The position numbers and the translations under genes are program-made. This document shows, piece by piece, positions 9,298 through 17,979 of a stretch of DNA of 64,000 nt. The first letter of the stretch is position 1; the number at the start of each line of letters is the position of its first letter. The stretch lies in assembly GCF_900182635.1 (NCBI RefSeq), contig NZ_FXTD01000011.1:62001-126000 (forward strand), read 5' to 3'. Origin of the DNA: Halorubrum cibi (lineage in GTDB: Archaea > Halobacteriota > Halobacteria > Halobacteriales > Haloferacaceae). The notes below the pieces were generated by a model. The model searched no databases. It saw only the letters and a list, made by a program, of their open reading frames with translations, and had not been told where the DNA came from.

Positions 9298-10523
9298 CGA
9301 TCCCGGAGCCACGCGACGACTGCGTCCGGATCGGCGTCGAGCCCGCCGCCCTGTGCGAACGTCGGACCGCCGCCCCCGCCGCCGCCGAACTCGTCCGTGG
9401 CCGCCTCGACGACCGCCCCGGCGTCCGCGTCGACGTCGGGCCCGGCCGCGGCGACGACGAACGGTGTCTCTCCCTCCCCGACCGCCGCGAGCGCGTCGAC
9501 CGAGTCGTCCGACTCGATCAGCGCCGTCGCGGGCTCTCGGAGGTCGTTCGGGTCCGCGTCCGCGACGGTCCCGACCGCCCAGACGACCCCATCCCCGTCG
9601 ACCTCGCTCGTCGGGAACTCGGCGAGCCGGGCGCCGAGCAGGTCGGATTGCGCGTCCCGGAGCGCGGAGTCGAGCCGGTCGACCTCCCCACGGAGCCGCC
9701 GGACCTCGTCGGGGAGCTCCTCGACGTTGGTGTCGGCGGCCGTGGCCGCCTCCAGCGCGGCGGCGTGGCGGGCGGCGACGCGGTCGATGGCGGTCGGGCC
9801 GACCGCGAACTCGACGCGGGTCACGCCCTCGCCGGGGTTCGAGCGGTCGAGCGCCGCGATCTGGCCGATCTCGGCGGTGTTTTCGACGTGGGTACCCCCG
9901 CAGGCCGCCACGTCCCAGTCCTCGACGGTGACGACGCGAACCGACTCGCCGCCGCTCATCGCGCCCTCCTCGGTCTTGGTGTTGAACGCGATCCCGTCGC
10001 GGTCGCGCGCTTCGGACTCCGGGAGCACCTCCCAAGAAACGGGTCGGGAGTCCCACACCGCCCTGTTCGAGAGCCGCTCGAGCTCGACGAGGTCCTCGTC
10101 ATCGAGCGGCTCGGCGGTGGTGAGGTCGACGCGGACCTTCTCGGGAGAGATGTCGAAGCCGGCATAGCCGAGGTCCTCGCAGGTCCGGCGGGCCGCGCCG
10201 TAGAGGACGTGCGAGGCGGTGTGCGCCCGGGCGCAGTACGTCCGGAAGTCGTCGTCGATCACGCCTCGAACGGGCTCGCCGGGCTCCACGTCGCCCGCGC
10301 CCCCGGCGGTCGGGTCCTCGGCGAGGACGTGGACGACCTCGCCGTCGCGCTCGGTCACGTCGTCGACGAGGACGCCCGCGAGGGTGCCCCGATCGGCCGG
10401 CTGGCCGCCCGACTCGGCGTAGAAGTACGTCTCCTCCAGTACGACCTCGCGGCCGTCGACCCGTTCGACCGTCGACTCGAACTCGCGGACCGCCGGCTCC
10501 GCCGGCGCGCGTGATGCCGTCAT
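9294..10523 (-). CDS. Alanyl-tRNA editing protein (AlaX long form, with DHHA1 domain)
   Basis: This 409-residue protein is a free-standing editing factor that hydrolyses mischarged Ser- or Gly-tRNA(Ala). The N-terminal barrel (ETYFYAESGGQPADRG) is followed by the zinc site HTASH and the second half-site CGGTH within VAACGGTHVENTAEIG. A coiled-coil linker and a C-terminal DHHA1 domain with the Gly-rich GGGGGGGPTFAQGGG complete it, which marks the AlaX-L type. The start MTASRAP was chosen because gggtaaata sits about 25 nt upstream. Confidence 0.88.
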   Translation of the reverse strand: MTASRAPAEPAVREFESTVERVDGREVVLEETYFYAESGGQPADRGTLAGVLVDDVTERDGEVVHVLAEDPTAGGAGDVEPGEPVRGVIDDDFRTYCARAHTASHVLYGAARRTCEDLGYAGFDISPEKVRVDLTTAEPLDDEDLVELERLSNRAVWDSRPVSWEVLPESEARDRDGIAFNTKTEEGAMSGGESVRVVTVEDWDVAACGGTHVENTAEIGQIAALDRSNPGEGVTRVEFAVGPTAIDRVAARHAAALEAATAADTNVEELPDEVRRLRGEVDRLDSALRDAQSDLLGARLAEFPTSEVDGDGVVWAVGTVADADPNDLREPATALIESDDSVDALAAVGEGETPFVVAAAGPDVDADAGAVVEAATDEFGGGGGGGPTFAQGGGLDADPDAVVAWLRDR

Positions 10524-10624
10524 GGACTGGTCGTCGTCGCGGTCGGGTAAATAGGTGTCCGGTCGTCCCATCGGTCCCGCCGCTCTCGCGCGCTCTCACG
10601 GCTCACTCGTCGTTCATCCGCCGC

Positions 10625-10975
10625 TCACGACGCCGCGAGCAGCTTCAACCGGAGCTCCCGCTCGCCGATCTCGTATTTGAACGCCGGGGTACCGTCGACG
10701 AACACGTAGGGGACGCGCTCGCCGTACTCCTCGGCGAGTTCGGGGTCCGAATCGACGTCGACGAGTTCGAGGTCGACGTCGACCGCCAGATCGGCCGCGA
10801 CCCGCTCGACCGTCTCGCGGGCGACGACGCAAAGCGAGCAGTCCTCGCGGGTGTAGATCGTGACGGAGACGGAGTCCGCGTCGAACGCCGTCGAAGCGGA
10901 CCGATCCGGTTCGTCCGTGTCGCTCACGACTGCGAGGAGGGCCTCGGGGGACCAGTGCGTTTCGGTCCGTGACAC
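10625..10975 (-). CDS. Glutaredoxin-like protein (DUF836 type)
   Basis: The 116-residue protein contains one thioredoxin fold from about residue 34. The redox motif CSLC is at 46-49 (TIYTREDCSLCVVARE), and the cis-Pro region is GERVPYVFVDGTPAFKYEI. It probably reduces disulfides in the cytoplasm. The N-terminal 33 residues look disordered, and a shorter start cannot be excluded. It lies 18 nt behind the small membrane protein gene and is probably cotranscribed with it. Confidence 0.82.
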   Translation of the reverse strand: MSRTETHWSPEALLAVVSDTDEPDRSASTAFDADSVSVTIYTREDCSLCVVARETVERVAADLAVDVDLELVDVDSDPELAEEYGERVPYVFVDGTPAFKYEIGERELRLKLLAAS

Positions 10976-10993
10976 GACCCGGACCGATCCCCG

Positions 10994-11197
10994 TCACTCG
11001 CCGTCGGCGTCCACGAGGAACTCCACGTCGCCGGCGATGACCGCGCTGGCGACGACCGCGGTGCCGACGACGAGCGCGACGATCAGCGTGATCAGCGTGA
11101 CGCGTATCGGGTCCCCGCCGATCGCGACGCCGACGAACGCGCCGACTGAGCCGCCGACCCCACCCGCGAGCACCGCGAGCGTGTTGGCTTCGCCCAT
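10994..11197 (-). CDS. Small membrane protein (67 aa), haloarchaeal
   Basis: The protein is short and almost entirely hydrophobic: a Gly-rich helix (about residues 5-28) and a second helix (about 33-57), ending in an acidic tail (FLVDADGE). It is predicted to sit in the cytoplasmic membrane. A clear TATA-like cttatat is centred about 26 nt upstream of the ATG, which supports the start and the gene. No function is recognised. It leads an apparent operon with the glutaredoxin-like gene. Confidence 0.65.
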   Translation of the reverse strand: MGEANTLAVLAGGVGGSVGAFVGVAIGGDPIRVTLITLIVALVVGTAVVASAVIAGDVEFLVDADGE

Positions 11198-11218
11198 GCG
11201 GTGGGATCGGTCGATCCA

Positions 11219-11226
11219 ACATATAA
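11219..11226 (-). promoter_or_regulatory. TATA-like box for the small membrane protein/glutaredoxin operon
   Basis: The stretch acatataag (cttatatg on the coding strand) is centred about 26 nt before the ATG at 11197, as expected for a leaderless haloarchaeal transcript. Confidence 0.55.
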
Positions 11227-11311
11227 GCGTTCGCGCCGGATTCTCCCGGCTGATACTGTGAACCGATCGACACGTGGCGCGACTCGGAAGCGTCCCCGGC
11301 GATCCGGGTCG

Positions 11312-12256
11312 TCAGCGCGGATACTCTCGGCCGAGGTCGACCGGGTCGAGCCCCCCATCACCGGCGTCACTCGCGGCGTCTCCGTCCCCTCCGGGACTCA
11401 CGCTGCCGGTCCGATACCCCGCCATGTCGAGGGTGACGTACTCGAAGCCGATGTCGGTGAGGTGTTCGTGGACCGCGTCGGCAAAGGCGGGATCGAGCGC
11501 GCGCTCCAGCTCCTCGGGAGCGATCTCCACCCGTGCGAGCCCGTCGTGATCGCGCACGCGGAACCCCTCGAAGCCCCATTCGCGAAGCCGATTCTCCGCC
11601 CGCTCGACGCGCGAGAGGCGCGCCTCAGTCACCTCGAGTCCGGTCGGGATCCGCGAGGAGAGACACGCCATCGACGGCTTGTCGGCCACCGACAGGTCGT
11701 ACGCCTCGGCGATCGCGCGGACCTCCTCCTTCGTGATCCCCGCGTCGAGAAGCGGCGAGGACACGTCGAGCTCCTCGACCGCGCGCAGGCCGGGACGGTG
11801 GCCCTCGCCGGGGTCGTCGGCGTTCGTCCCGTCACAGACGGTCCCGATCCCGAGCTCGCGGGCGCGGTCGTACATCCGGCCCAGCCGCATCGTGCGGCAG
11901 TGGTAACACCGGTCGCCGTCGTTGGCGACGAAGTCGGGGTCGTCGAGCTCCGAGAAGGTCACCGTGTCGTGGCGGACCCCGATCTCCTCTGCGACCCGTT
12001 TCGCGTCGTCGAGTTCGGCGGCCGGCAGCGTCTCGCTGCGGGCGGTACACGCGACCGCGTCCTCGGCGAGCGCGTCGTGGGCGAGCGCCGCCACCACCGA
12101 GGAGTCGACGCCGCCGGAGAAGGCGACGAGGACCCCGTCGCGGGCCGCGAGCGACTCGCGAGCGGATCGTGCCTTCTCCGCCGTTTCGGGGTCGAGCCGG
12201 TCGGTTCCCGCCGCGATCGGGTCGTCGGTCCCGACCGCGGGAGCGTCCTGATCCAT
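11312..12256 (-). CDS. larE: ATP-dependent sacrificial sulfur transferase LarE
   Basis: The 314-residue PP-loop protein matches LarE, which supplies sulfur to the nickel-pincer cofactor of lactate racemase-type enzymes. The PP-loop SGGVDSS is at about 47-53, and the LarE motif CYHCR follows at 117-121. C198 in SMACLSSRIPTG corresponds to the sulfur-donating Cys of Lactobacillus LarE, so a sacrificial mechanism is plausible. The C-terminal 30 residues are an acidic, Gly-rich tail. No larA, larB or larC is in the window. The start is set at MDQDAP, with an AT-rich element about 26 nt upstream. Confidence 0.88.
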   Translation of the reverse strand: MDQDAPAVGTDDPIAAGTDRLDPETAEKARSARESLAARDGVLVAFSGGVDSSVVAALAHDALAEDAVACTARSETLPAAELDDAKRVAEEIGVRHDTVTFSELDDPDFVANDGDRCYHCRTMRLGRMYDRARELGIGTVCDGTNADDPGEGHRPGLRAVEELDVSSPLLDAGITKEEVRAIAEAYDLSVADKPSMACLSSRIPTGLEVTEARLSRVERAENRLREWGFEGFRVRDHDGLARVEIAPEELERALDPAFADAVHEHLTDIGFEYVTLDMAGYRTGSVSPGGDGDAASDAGDGGLDPVDLGREYPR

Positions 12257-12387
12257 GGCCGCGGTTCGTCGTCGTCGGGAAAAAGGGCGTCGGCGCACCG
12301 GCGCACCGATGTCGCCGTATCGTCCCACCGATGTCGCCGCATCGGTGCGTCGACGTCGGCGTGTCGGCGTCGAACGGCCCGCCGACA

Positions 12388-12405
12388 CCCGCATCCTTTT
12401 GCGGG
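12388..12405. promoter_or_regulatory. Short inverted repeat over the promoter of the MutS-family gene
   Basis: The arms cccgca and tgcggg flank tccttt, and the AT-rich centre falls about 26-30 nt before the ATG at 12427, where the TATA box should be. It could be an operator covering the promoter or a chance hairpin. Just upstream (about 12303-12347) two near-identical copies of caccgatgtcgccg occur. Confidence 0.3.
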
Positions 12406-12426
12406 TTGCCGCGATATGAGGCGTGA

Positions 12427-14469
12427 ATGGAGCTGGAGGCGATCCCTGGCGTGGGCGAGAAGACGGCGCGGGCGCTCCGCGAGCTGGAGGACCCGGCGGC
12501 GACCGTCGAGTCCGGCGACGTGGCGGCGATCGCCCGCGCGCCCGGGATGAACGAGGCGCGGGCGGCCCGCGTCGCCCGCGGCGCGATCCGCCGTCGCCAC
12601 GACGACGCGAGTCGCGTGCTGGCGACCGATCGCGCGCGGGAGGTGTACCGCGACGCGCTCGGCCTGCTGAAGGAGCGAACCGTGACCGACTACGCGGAGA
12701 AGCGGCTGGAGACCTTCTACCCGAGCGCGTCGGCGTCGCGGATCGGCGAGGCGCAGGCGTTCGCCGCGGAGGCGATCGATCGCGAGCCCGACCCGGTCGT
12801 CCTCGAGGCGCTCTCCGGCGTCGAGCCGCTCTCCGACCCGCCGACCGTCAGGGTTCGCGACCGCTGTCTGGCGACCGCCGACGCCGAGGTGTACGCCCGC
12901 GCGGAGGCCCGCGTCCCCGAACTCTCGGTCGAGACGGTGGAGGACACGCGAGACGTCGCGGAGCTCGCGCGGTCGTACGCGACCGTGATCGTCCTCGACG
13001 AGACGTTCGCCGGGATGGACGTCGAGGGCGACGTCCACGTGCGGCCGGACGCGCTCGAAACGCCCGCAGAGACCGTTCCCGAACGCCTGCTCGCGTTCTT
13101 CGCCGAGAACCGCGAGCGGCTGGAGGCGGCCGCGGCGGTTCACGAGGCGGCGGCCTCGACTACCGACACTACCAACGACCTCGACGACCCCGCCGCCGAC
13201 CTCGACGCGCTCCGGGACGCTCTCTCGCGGCTCGACGACGACGGAACGATCGTCGGCGATGCGGAGCTCGAGCGGCTGACCGCCGCCGTCGACGACCTCG
13301 ACGCGTCGGTCTCGACGGCCGAGTCCGTCGCGGACGACCACCTCCGCGAGGCGATCCGCGAGCGCGACGTCACCATCGAGGGGACGGACTTCCTCTCGCT
13401 CGTCGAGCAGGGCGCACGCGTCGATTCGCTTCTCGACCGCGAGCTCGCCGACGAGTACGACACCGCGATGGAGCGCGCCCGCGATCACCTCGTCGACGCG
13501 CTCGAGTTGGCGCCGGAGGAGGTCGACCTCGCGGAGCGCGTCTTCGACGACGATCCCTCATTTCCGGTCGAGCACGACGAATCGGCCGTCTCGCGGCTGC
13601 GGACCGAACTCGCGGCCGGCCGGGACCGGCGGGCGGCCCGGCTGAAGGCCGACCTCGCGGCGGATCTCGGCAATCTCCGCGACCCCGTCGAGGAGCTGGT
13701 GCGGGACGCCCTCGAGCTCGACGTGGAGCTCGCGATCGCCCGCTTCGCCCGCGACTTCGACTGCGTCATGCCGGAGGTCCGCGATCCGGGTGCGGTCGGT
13801 GAGGAAGGCGGTTCCGCACGCGCCACCCCCGACGGCTTCCGGCTCGAAGGCGGGCGCTCGCCGCTTCTCGACGTGGAGTTAGAGGCGGTCGATCCGGTCG
13901 ACTACGCGGTCGACGGGGTGCGGCTGCTCTCCGGCGTGAACTCCGGCGGGAAGACCTCCACGCTCGATCTGGTCGCCCTGGTGGTCGTCCTCGCGCAGAT
14001 GGGGATGCCCGTCCCGGCCGAGAGCGCCGAGATCGACCGCTTCGAGGAGGTCCACTACTACGCCAAATCGCAGGGCACCCTCGACGCGGGGGCGTTCGAG
14101 GCGACCCTGCGGGACTTCGGCGACCTCGTCGAGGGCGCGGACGGGCGGCTCGTGTTGGTCGACGAGCTGGAGTCGATCACGGAGCCGGGCGCGTCCGCGA
14201 AGATAATCGCGGGCATTCTCGAGGCGCTCGACGACCAGGAAACCACCGCCGTCTTCGTCTCGCACCTCGCCCGCGAGATCCGCGAGGCCGCCGACTACGA
14301 CGTGGCCGTCGACGGCATCGAGGCCGTCGGGCTCGTCGACGGCGAACTCCGGGTGAACCGCTCGCCGCGGGAGGGTCACCTCGCGCGGTCGACGCCGGAG
14401 CTCATCGTCGAGAAGCTGGCCGAGGACCGCGGCGGCGGGTTCTACACGGACCTACTGGAGAAGTTCTGA
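12427..14469 (+). CDS. MutS-family ATPase with N-terminal helix-hairpin-helix (MutS2/MutS5-like)
   Basis: The 680-residue protein begins with a helix-hairpin-helix DNA-binding motif (IPGVGEKTARALRELEDPAATVE). A long helical, coiled-coil clamp region (about 170-440) follows, then the MutS ATPase domain. Walker A is GVNSGGKTST (about 503-512) and Walker B is RLVLVDELES, followed by TTAVFVSHLA. It lacks the mismatch-recognition domain I of MutS1 and the C-terminal Smr nuclease of bacterial MutS2, and is the common archaeal form. A role in recombination or DNA-structure processing is more likely than classical mismatch repair. Confidence 0.85.
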   Translation: MELEAIPGVGEKTARALRELEDPAATVESGDVAAIARAPGMNEARAARVARGAIRRRHDDASRVLATDRAREVYRDALGLLKERTVTDYAEKRLETFYPSASASRIGEAQAFAAEAIDREPDPVVLEALSGVEPLSDPPTVRVRDRCLATADAEVYARAEARVPELSVETVEDTRDVAELARSYATVIVLDETFAGMDVEGDVHVRPDALETPAETVPERLLAFFAENRERLEAAAAVHEAAASTTDTTNDLDDPAADLDALRDALSRLDDDGTIVGDAELERLTAAVDDLDASVSTAESVADDHLREAIRERDVTIEGTDFLSLVEQGARVDSLLDRELADEYDTAMERARDHLVDALELAPEEVDLAERVFDDDPSFPVEHDESAVSRLRTELAAGRDRRAARLKADLAADLGNLRDPVEELVRDALELDVELAIARFARDFDCVMPEVRDPGAVGEEGGSARATPDGFRLEGGRSPLLDVELEAVDPVDYAVDGVRLLSGVNSGGKTSTLDLVALVVVLAQMGMPVPAESAEIDRFEEVHYYAKSQGTLDAGAFEATLRDFGDLVEGADGRLVLVDELESITEPGASAKIIAGILEALDDQETTAVFVSHLAREIREAADYDVAVDGIEAVGLVDGELRVNRSPREGHLARSTPELIVEKLAEDRGGGFYTDLLEKF

Positions 14470-14496
14470 GCGTGTGCGTCCGCCGGGCGACCGGAG

Positions 14497-14880
14497 TTAC
14501 TCGCCGCCCTCGAGCTCCGCGTCGACCGTGATCTCGACGTCGAGCGGCGCGGGGAGCCGCGACACCTCGACGCAGGTCCGCGCGGGGTACGGCTCGGAGA
14601 GGTACGACCGGTACGCCTCGTTCACCTCGTCGTAGTCGTCCATGTCGGTGAGGTAGACGGTGGCGCGGACGATCGCGTCCGCGTCCGTGCCGGCCGCCTC
14701 CAGGATCCGCTCGACGTTCGCGAGCGTCTGCGTCGTCTGTTCGCCGGCCGACTCCGGGGCCTCCCCGGTCTCGGGGTCGACGCCGGTCTTGCCCGAGACG
14801 TGGACGGTGCCGTCCGAGACGATGGCCTGCGAGTACGGGCCGAGCGCGTCCGGGACGTCGTCGCTGGTGATCTCCTTCAT
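14497..14880 (-). CDS. RidA family protein (reactive imine deaminase)
   Basis: The 127-residue protein has the RidA/YjgF fold, with GPYSQAIVSDGTVHVSGKTGVDPETG near the start and the Arg of PARTCVEVSRLP near the end, which in RidA binds the substrate carboxylate. It probably hydrolyses reactive enamines or imines formed from amino acids. A TATA-like gatata is centred about 26 nt upstream of the ATG. The length matches the family. It converges with the MutS-family gene and stands alone. Confidence 0.9.
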   Translation of the reverse strand: MKEITSDDVPDALGPYSQAIVSDGTVHVSGKTGVDPETGEAPESAGEQTTQTLANVERILEAAGTDADAIVRATVYLTDMDDYDEVNEAYRSYLSEPYPARTCVEVSRLPAPLDVEITVDAELEGGE

Positions 14881-14954
14881 CGTTCCGAGCGACGACCGGG
14901 CGGTATATCAAGATGCGGGTCGGCGGGGATCCCTCGCCGAACTGACCGCCCGCC

Positions 14955-17909
14955 TCAGTCGTCGTCGGCCGCCTTCGCGGGCTTCCTCCGGTCGCTTCTC
15001 GGCCCTTCGATGTCGACGGCGGGGAGGAGGTCGCGCAGGTACCGCCCGGTGTGGGAGTCGTCGTCGCGGGCGACCGCCTCGGGCGTCCCGCGCGCGACGA
15101 GTTCGCCGCCGCCCTCGCCGCCTTCGGGACCCAGGTCGATCACGCGGTCGGCGTTCTTCACGAGGTCGAGCTCGTGTTCGATGACGACGACCGTGTTGCC
15201 GGCGTCGACGAGCCGGTGGAGCACCTCGATCAGCTTCCGTTCGTCCTCCTTGTGGAGCCCGGTCGTCGGCTCGTCGAGGAGGTACAGCGTGTCGCCGGTG
15301 GCCTTCTTTCCGAGCTCCTCGGCGAGCTTGACGCGCTGCGCCTCGCCGCCCGAGAGGGTGGTCGAGGGCTGTCCGAGATCCATGTAGCCGAGCCCGACGT
15401 CCTTCAGCAGTTTCAGGCGGCGCTGGAGCCCCCCGTGGCTCTCGAAGAAGTCGTACGCCTCCGCCACGCTCATCTCGAGGACGTCGGCGATGGTCGCGCC
15501 CTTGTACGTCACCTCGAGCGTCTCGTCGTTGTAGCGCGCCCCGCCGCACTGCTCGCAGGGGACGTGGACGTCGGAGAGGAAGTTCATCTCGATCTTCACG
15601 GTGCCCTGCCCGCCGCACTCCTCACAGCGGCCGCCCTTCACGTTGAAGGAGAATCGGCCCTTCTCGTAGCCGCGGCGCTTCGCCAGCTTGGTCTCCGCGA
15701 ACAGCTCGCGGACGTGGTCGAACACGTCGGTGTACGTCGCGGGGTTCGACCGGGGCGTCCGGCCGATCGGCGACTGGTCGATGAGCCGCACCGTCTCGAT
15801 CCCCTCGATCCCCTCGATCGCGTCGTGCTCACCGGGGTCGACGCTCGTGTTGTCGTTCATCTCGCGGGCGAGCCCCTTGTAGAGGACGTCGTTGACGAGC
15901 GTCGACTTCCCGGAGCCGGAGACGCCCGTGACGGTCGTGAGCGTGCCGAGCTCGATCGGCACGTCGAGGTCCTTCAGGTTGTGCTGGCGGGCGCCGCGGA
16001 CGATCAGTTCGCCGTCCGGCTCGCGGCGCTCGTCGGGAACGGGGATAGACTCCCGGCCAGCGAGGTAGTCGGCGGTGACGGAGTCGTCGGCCGCGACGAT
16101 GTCGTCGAAGTCGCCCTGTGCGACCACCTCGCCGCCGCGCTTGCCCGGACCCGGGCCCATGTCGACGATCTCGTCGGCCCGGCGCATCGTCTCCTCGTCG
16201 TGTTCGACGACGAGCAGGGTGTTCCCCAGGTCGCGAAGCCCCTCCAGGGTGTTCAACAACCGGTCGTTGTCGCGCTGGTGGAGCCCGATGGAGGGTTCAT
16301 CGAGCACGTACAACACGCCGACGAGCCCGGAGCCGACCTGCGTCGCGAGCCGGATCCGCTGGCTCTCGCCGCCCGACAGCGTCGACGCCTCCCGGTCGAG
16401 CGTGATGTACTCCAGCCCGACCTCCTCCATGAAGCCGAGCCGGGCGCGGATCTCCTTGAGGATCTCCGTGGCGATCTTCGTGTCGCGTTCGGAGAGCTTC
16501 GCCTCCATCCCCTCGAAGTGCTCGCGTGCCTCCGCGATCGACAGCCGGTTGACCTCGGTGATCGGCGTGCCGGCGACGAGGACGTGTCGCGACTGCTCTT
16601 TCAGCCGCGTCCCCTCACACTCCGGGCAGGTCGTCACGGCCATGTACTCCTCGATGTGGTCGCGGGCCCGATCGGAGTCGGTCTCGACGTGGCGGCGCTC
16701 CAGGTTCGGGATGACGCCCTCGAAGCGCTCGGTCTTCTCTCTGGTGCCGTTCTTCGTGGTCCACTCGAAGTGAACGACGTCGTCGGTTCCGTGGAGGAAC
16801 TGCCGCCGGACCGACTCGTCCAGCTCCTCGAAGGGCGTCTCGAGGTCGACGCCGAAGTGCTCGGCGACGTTGTCGATCTGTCTGGAGTAGTACGTCCGGT
16901 TGTAGCTCCACGGCTCGAAGACGTGTTTCAGCGGCTTCGAAGGATCGACGACCACCAGATCCTCGTCGACCTCCTTCGTCGAGCCGATCCCCTCGCACTC
17001 GGGGCACGCGCCGTACGGGCTGTTGAAGGAGAACGAGCGCGTCTCGATCGCCGAGAACTGGAAGTCCGAGTTGGGGTTGCCGAGCTCCTCGGAGAACTCG
17101 ACGACGAGGCGGTCGTCGCCCTCCGCATCGGCCGCCAGCGACCCGGTCGACCGGGCGTTCGAGGCGAACGGGGTGTCCGCGGGTGGGTCGGGGACGATCA
17201 GCTTGAGCGCGCCGCCGGCCTCCTCGAGGGCGGTCTCGACCGAGTCCGTGATCCGCGAGCGGGCCTCCGGGCTCACCGTCACCCGGTCGACGATCACGTC
17301 GATCGTGTGATCGTAGTTCTGGTCGAGATCGGGGTCGTCGAGCGTCAGATCGAGCGGTTCGCCGTCGACCTCGACGCGGGCGTACCCGTCGGACACGAGG
17401 TCATCGAAGAGGTCCTCGAACGCCCCCTTCTGGTCGCGCACGATCGGCGCGGCGATCTTCGCGCGGGTCCCCTCGGGTAACTCGAGGATCTGCTTCACCA
17501 TGTCCTGGGCGGACTGTTCGCCCACCTCCTCCCCGGTGATCGGGTCGTGTTGGACGCCGATCCGGGCGTACAGAAGCCGGAGATAGTCGTGGAGTTCGGT
17601 GACGGTGCCGACCGTCGATCGCGGGTTATTGGCGGCGTTCTTCTGGTCGATGGAGATCGCGGGCGAGAGCCCCTCGACGGACTCGACCTGCGGTTTGTCC
17701 ATCTGTCCGAGGAAGTTGCGGGCGTACGCCGACAGCGACTCGATGTATCGGCGCTGGCCCTCGGCGTAGATCGTGTCGAACGCGAGCGACGACTTGCCCG
17801 ACCCCGAGAGGCCGGTGACGACCGTGAACTCCTCGCGCGGGATCCGGACGTCGAGGTCCTTGAGGTTGTGCTCCTCCGCGCCGCGGACCTCGATGTAGTC
17901 CTTGCTCAT
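14955..17909 (-). CDS. uvrA: Excinuclease ABC subunit A
   Basis: This is the damage-sensing ATPase of nucleotide excision repair. The 984-residue chain has two ABC modules. The first Walker A is [12 protein letters not shown], and the first zinc module includes CPECEGIGS with a partner CPECEGTRL. The ABC signatures are [10 protein letters not shown] and [10 protein letters not shown]. The second Walker A is [13 protein letters not shown], and the second zinc finger includes [11 protein letters not shown] and CEQCGG. Length and order are normal. Insertion-domain sequence between about residues 120 and 380 is acidic. uvrB and uvrC are not in the window. Confidence 0.96.
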   Translation of the reverse strand: MSKDYIEVRGAEEHNLKDLDVRIPREEFTVVTGLSGSGKSSLAFDTIYAEGQRRYIESLSAYARNFLGQMDKPQVESVEGLSPAISIDQKNAANNPRSTVGTVTELHDYLRLLYARIGVQHDPITGEEVGEQSAQDMVKQILELPEGTRAKIAAPIVRDQKGAFEDLFDDLVSDGYARVEVDGEPLDLTLDDPDLDQNYDHTIDVIVDRVTVSPEARSRITDSVETALEEAGGALKLIVPDPPADTPFASNARSTGSLAADAEGDDRLVVEFSEELGNPNSDFQFSAIETRSFSFNSPYGACPECEGIGSTKEVDEDLVVVDPSKPLKHVFEPWSYNRTYYSRQIDNVAEHFGVDLETPFEELDESVRRQFLHGTDDVVHFEWTTKNGTREKTERFEGVIPNLERRHVETDSDRARDHIEEYMAVTTCPECEGTRLKEQSRHVLVAGTPITEVNRLSIAEAREHFEGMEAKLSERDTKIATEILKEIRARLGFMEEVGLEYITLDREASTLSGGESQRIRLATQVGSGLVGVLYVLDEPSIGLHQRDNDRLLNTLEGLRDLGNTLLVVEHDEETMRRADEIVDMGPGPGKRGGEVVAQGDFDDIVAADDSVTADYLAGRESIPVPDERREPDGELIVRGARQHNLKDLDVPIELGTLTTVTGVSGSGKSTLVNDVLYKGLAREMNDNTSVDPGEHDAIEGIEGIETVRLIDQSPIGRTPRSNPATYTDVFDHVRELFAETKLAKRRGYEKGRFSFNVKGGRCEECGGQGTVKIEMNFLSDVHVPCEQCGGARYNDETLEVTYKGATIADVLEMSVAEAYDFFESHGGLQRRLKLLKDVGLGYMDLGQPSTTLSGGEAQRVKLAEELGKKATGDTLYLLDEPTTGLHKEDERKLIEVLHRLVDAGNTVVVIEHELDLVKNADRVIDLGPEGGEGGGELVARGTPEAVARDDDSHTGRYLRDLLPAVDIEGPRSDRRKPAKAADDD

Positions 17910-17979
17910 TCTGCTCGCGTGTTGCGCCCGCGCGCGGGAATACCCGTCGGTTTCGGCGATCGGGCGGGATTCGGGGACG

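Noticed and set aside
12427-14469. Assignment of the MutS-family gene as classical mismatch-recognition MutS1
   Set aside because: The mismatch-binding domain I is absent and the N-terminus is a helix-hairpin-helix instead.
15051-17480. Very long plus-strand frame of 809 codons opposite uvrA
   Set aside because: It is antisense to a fully conserved uvrA and has no recognisable domain.
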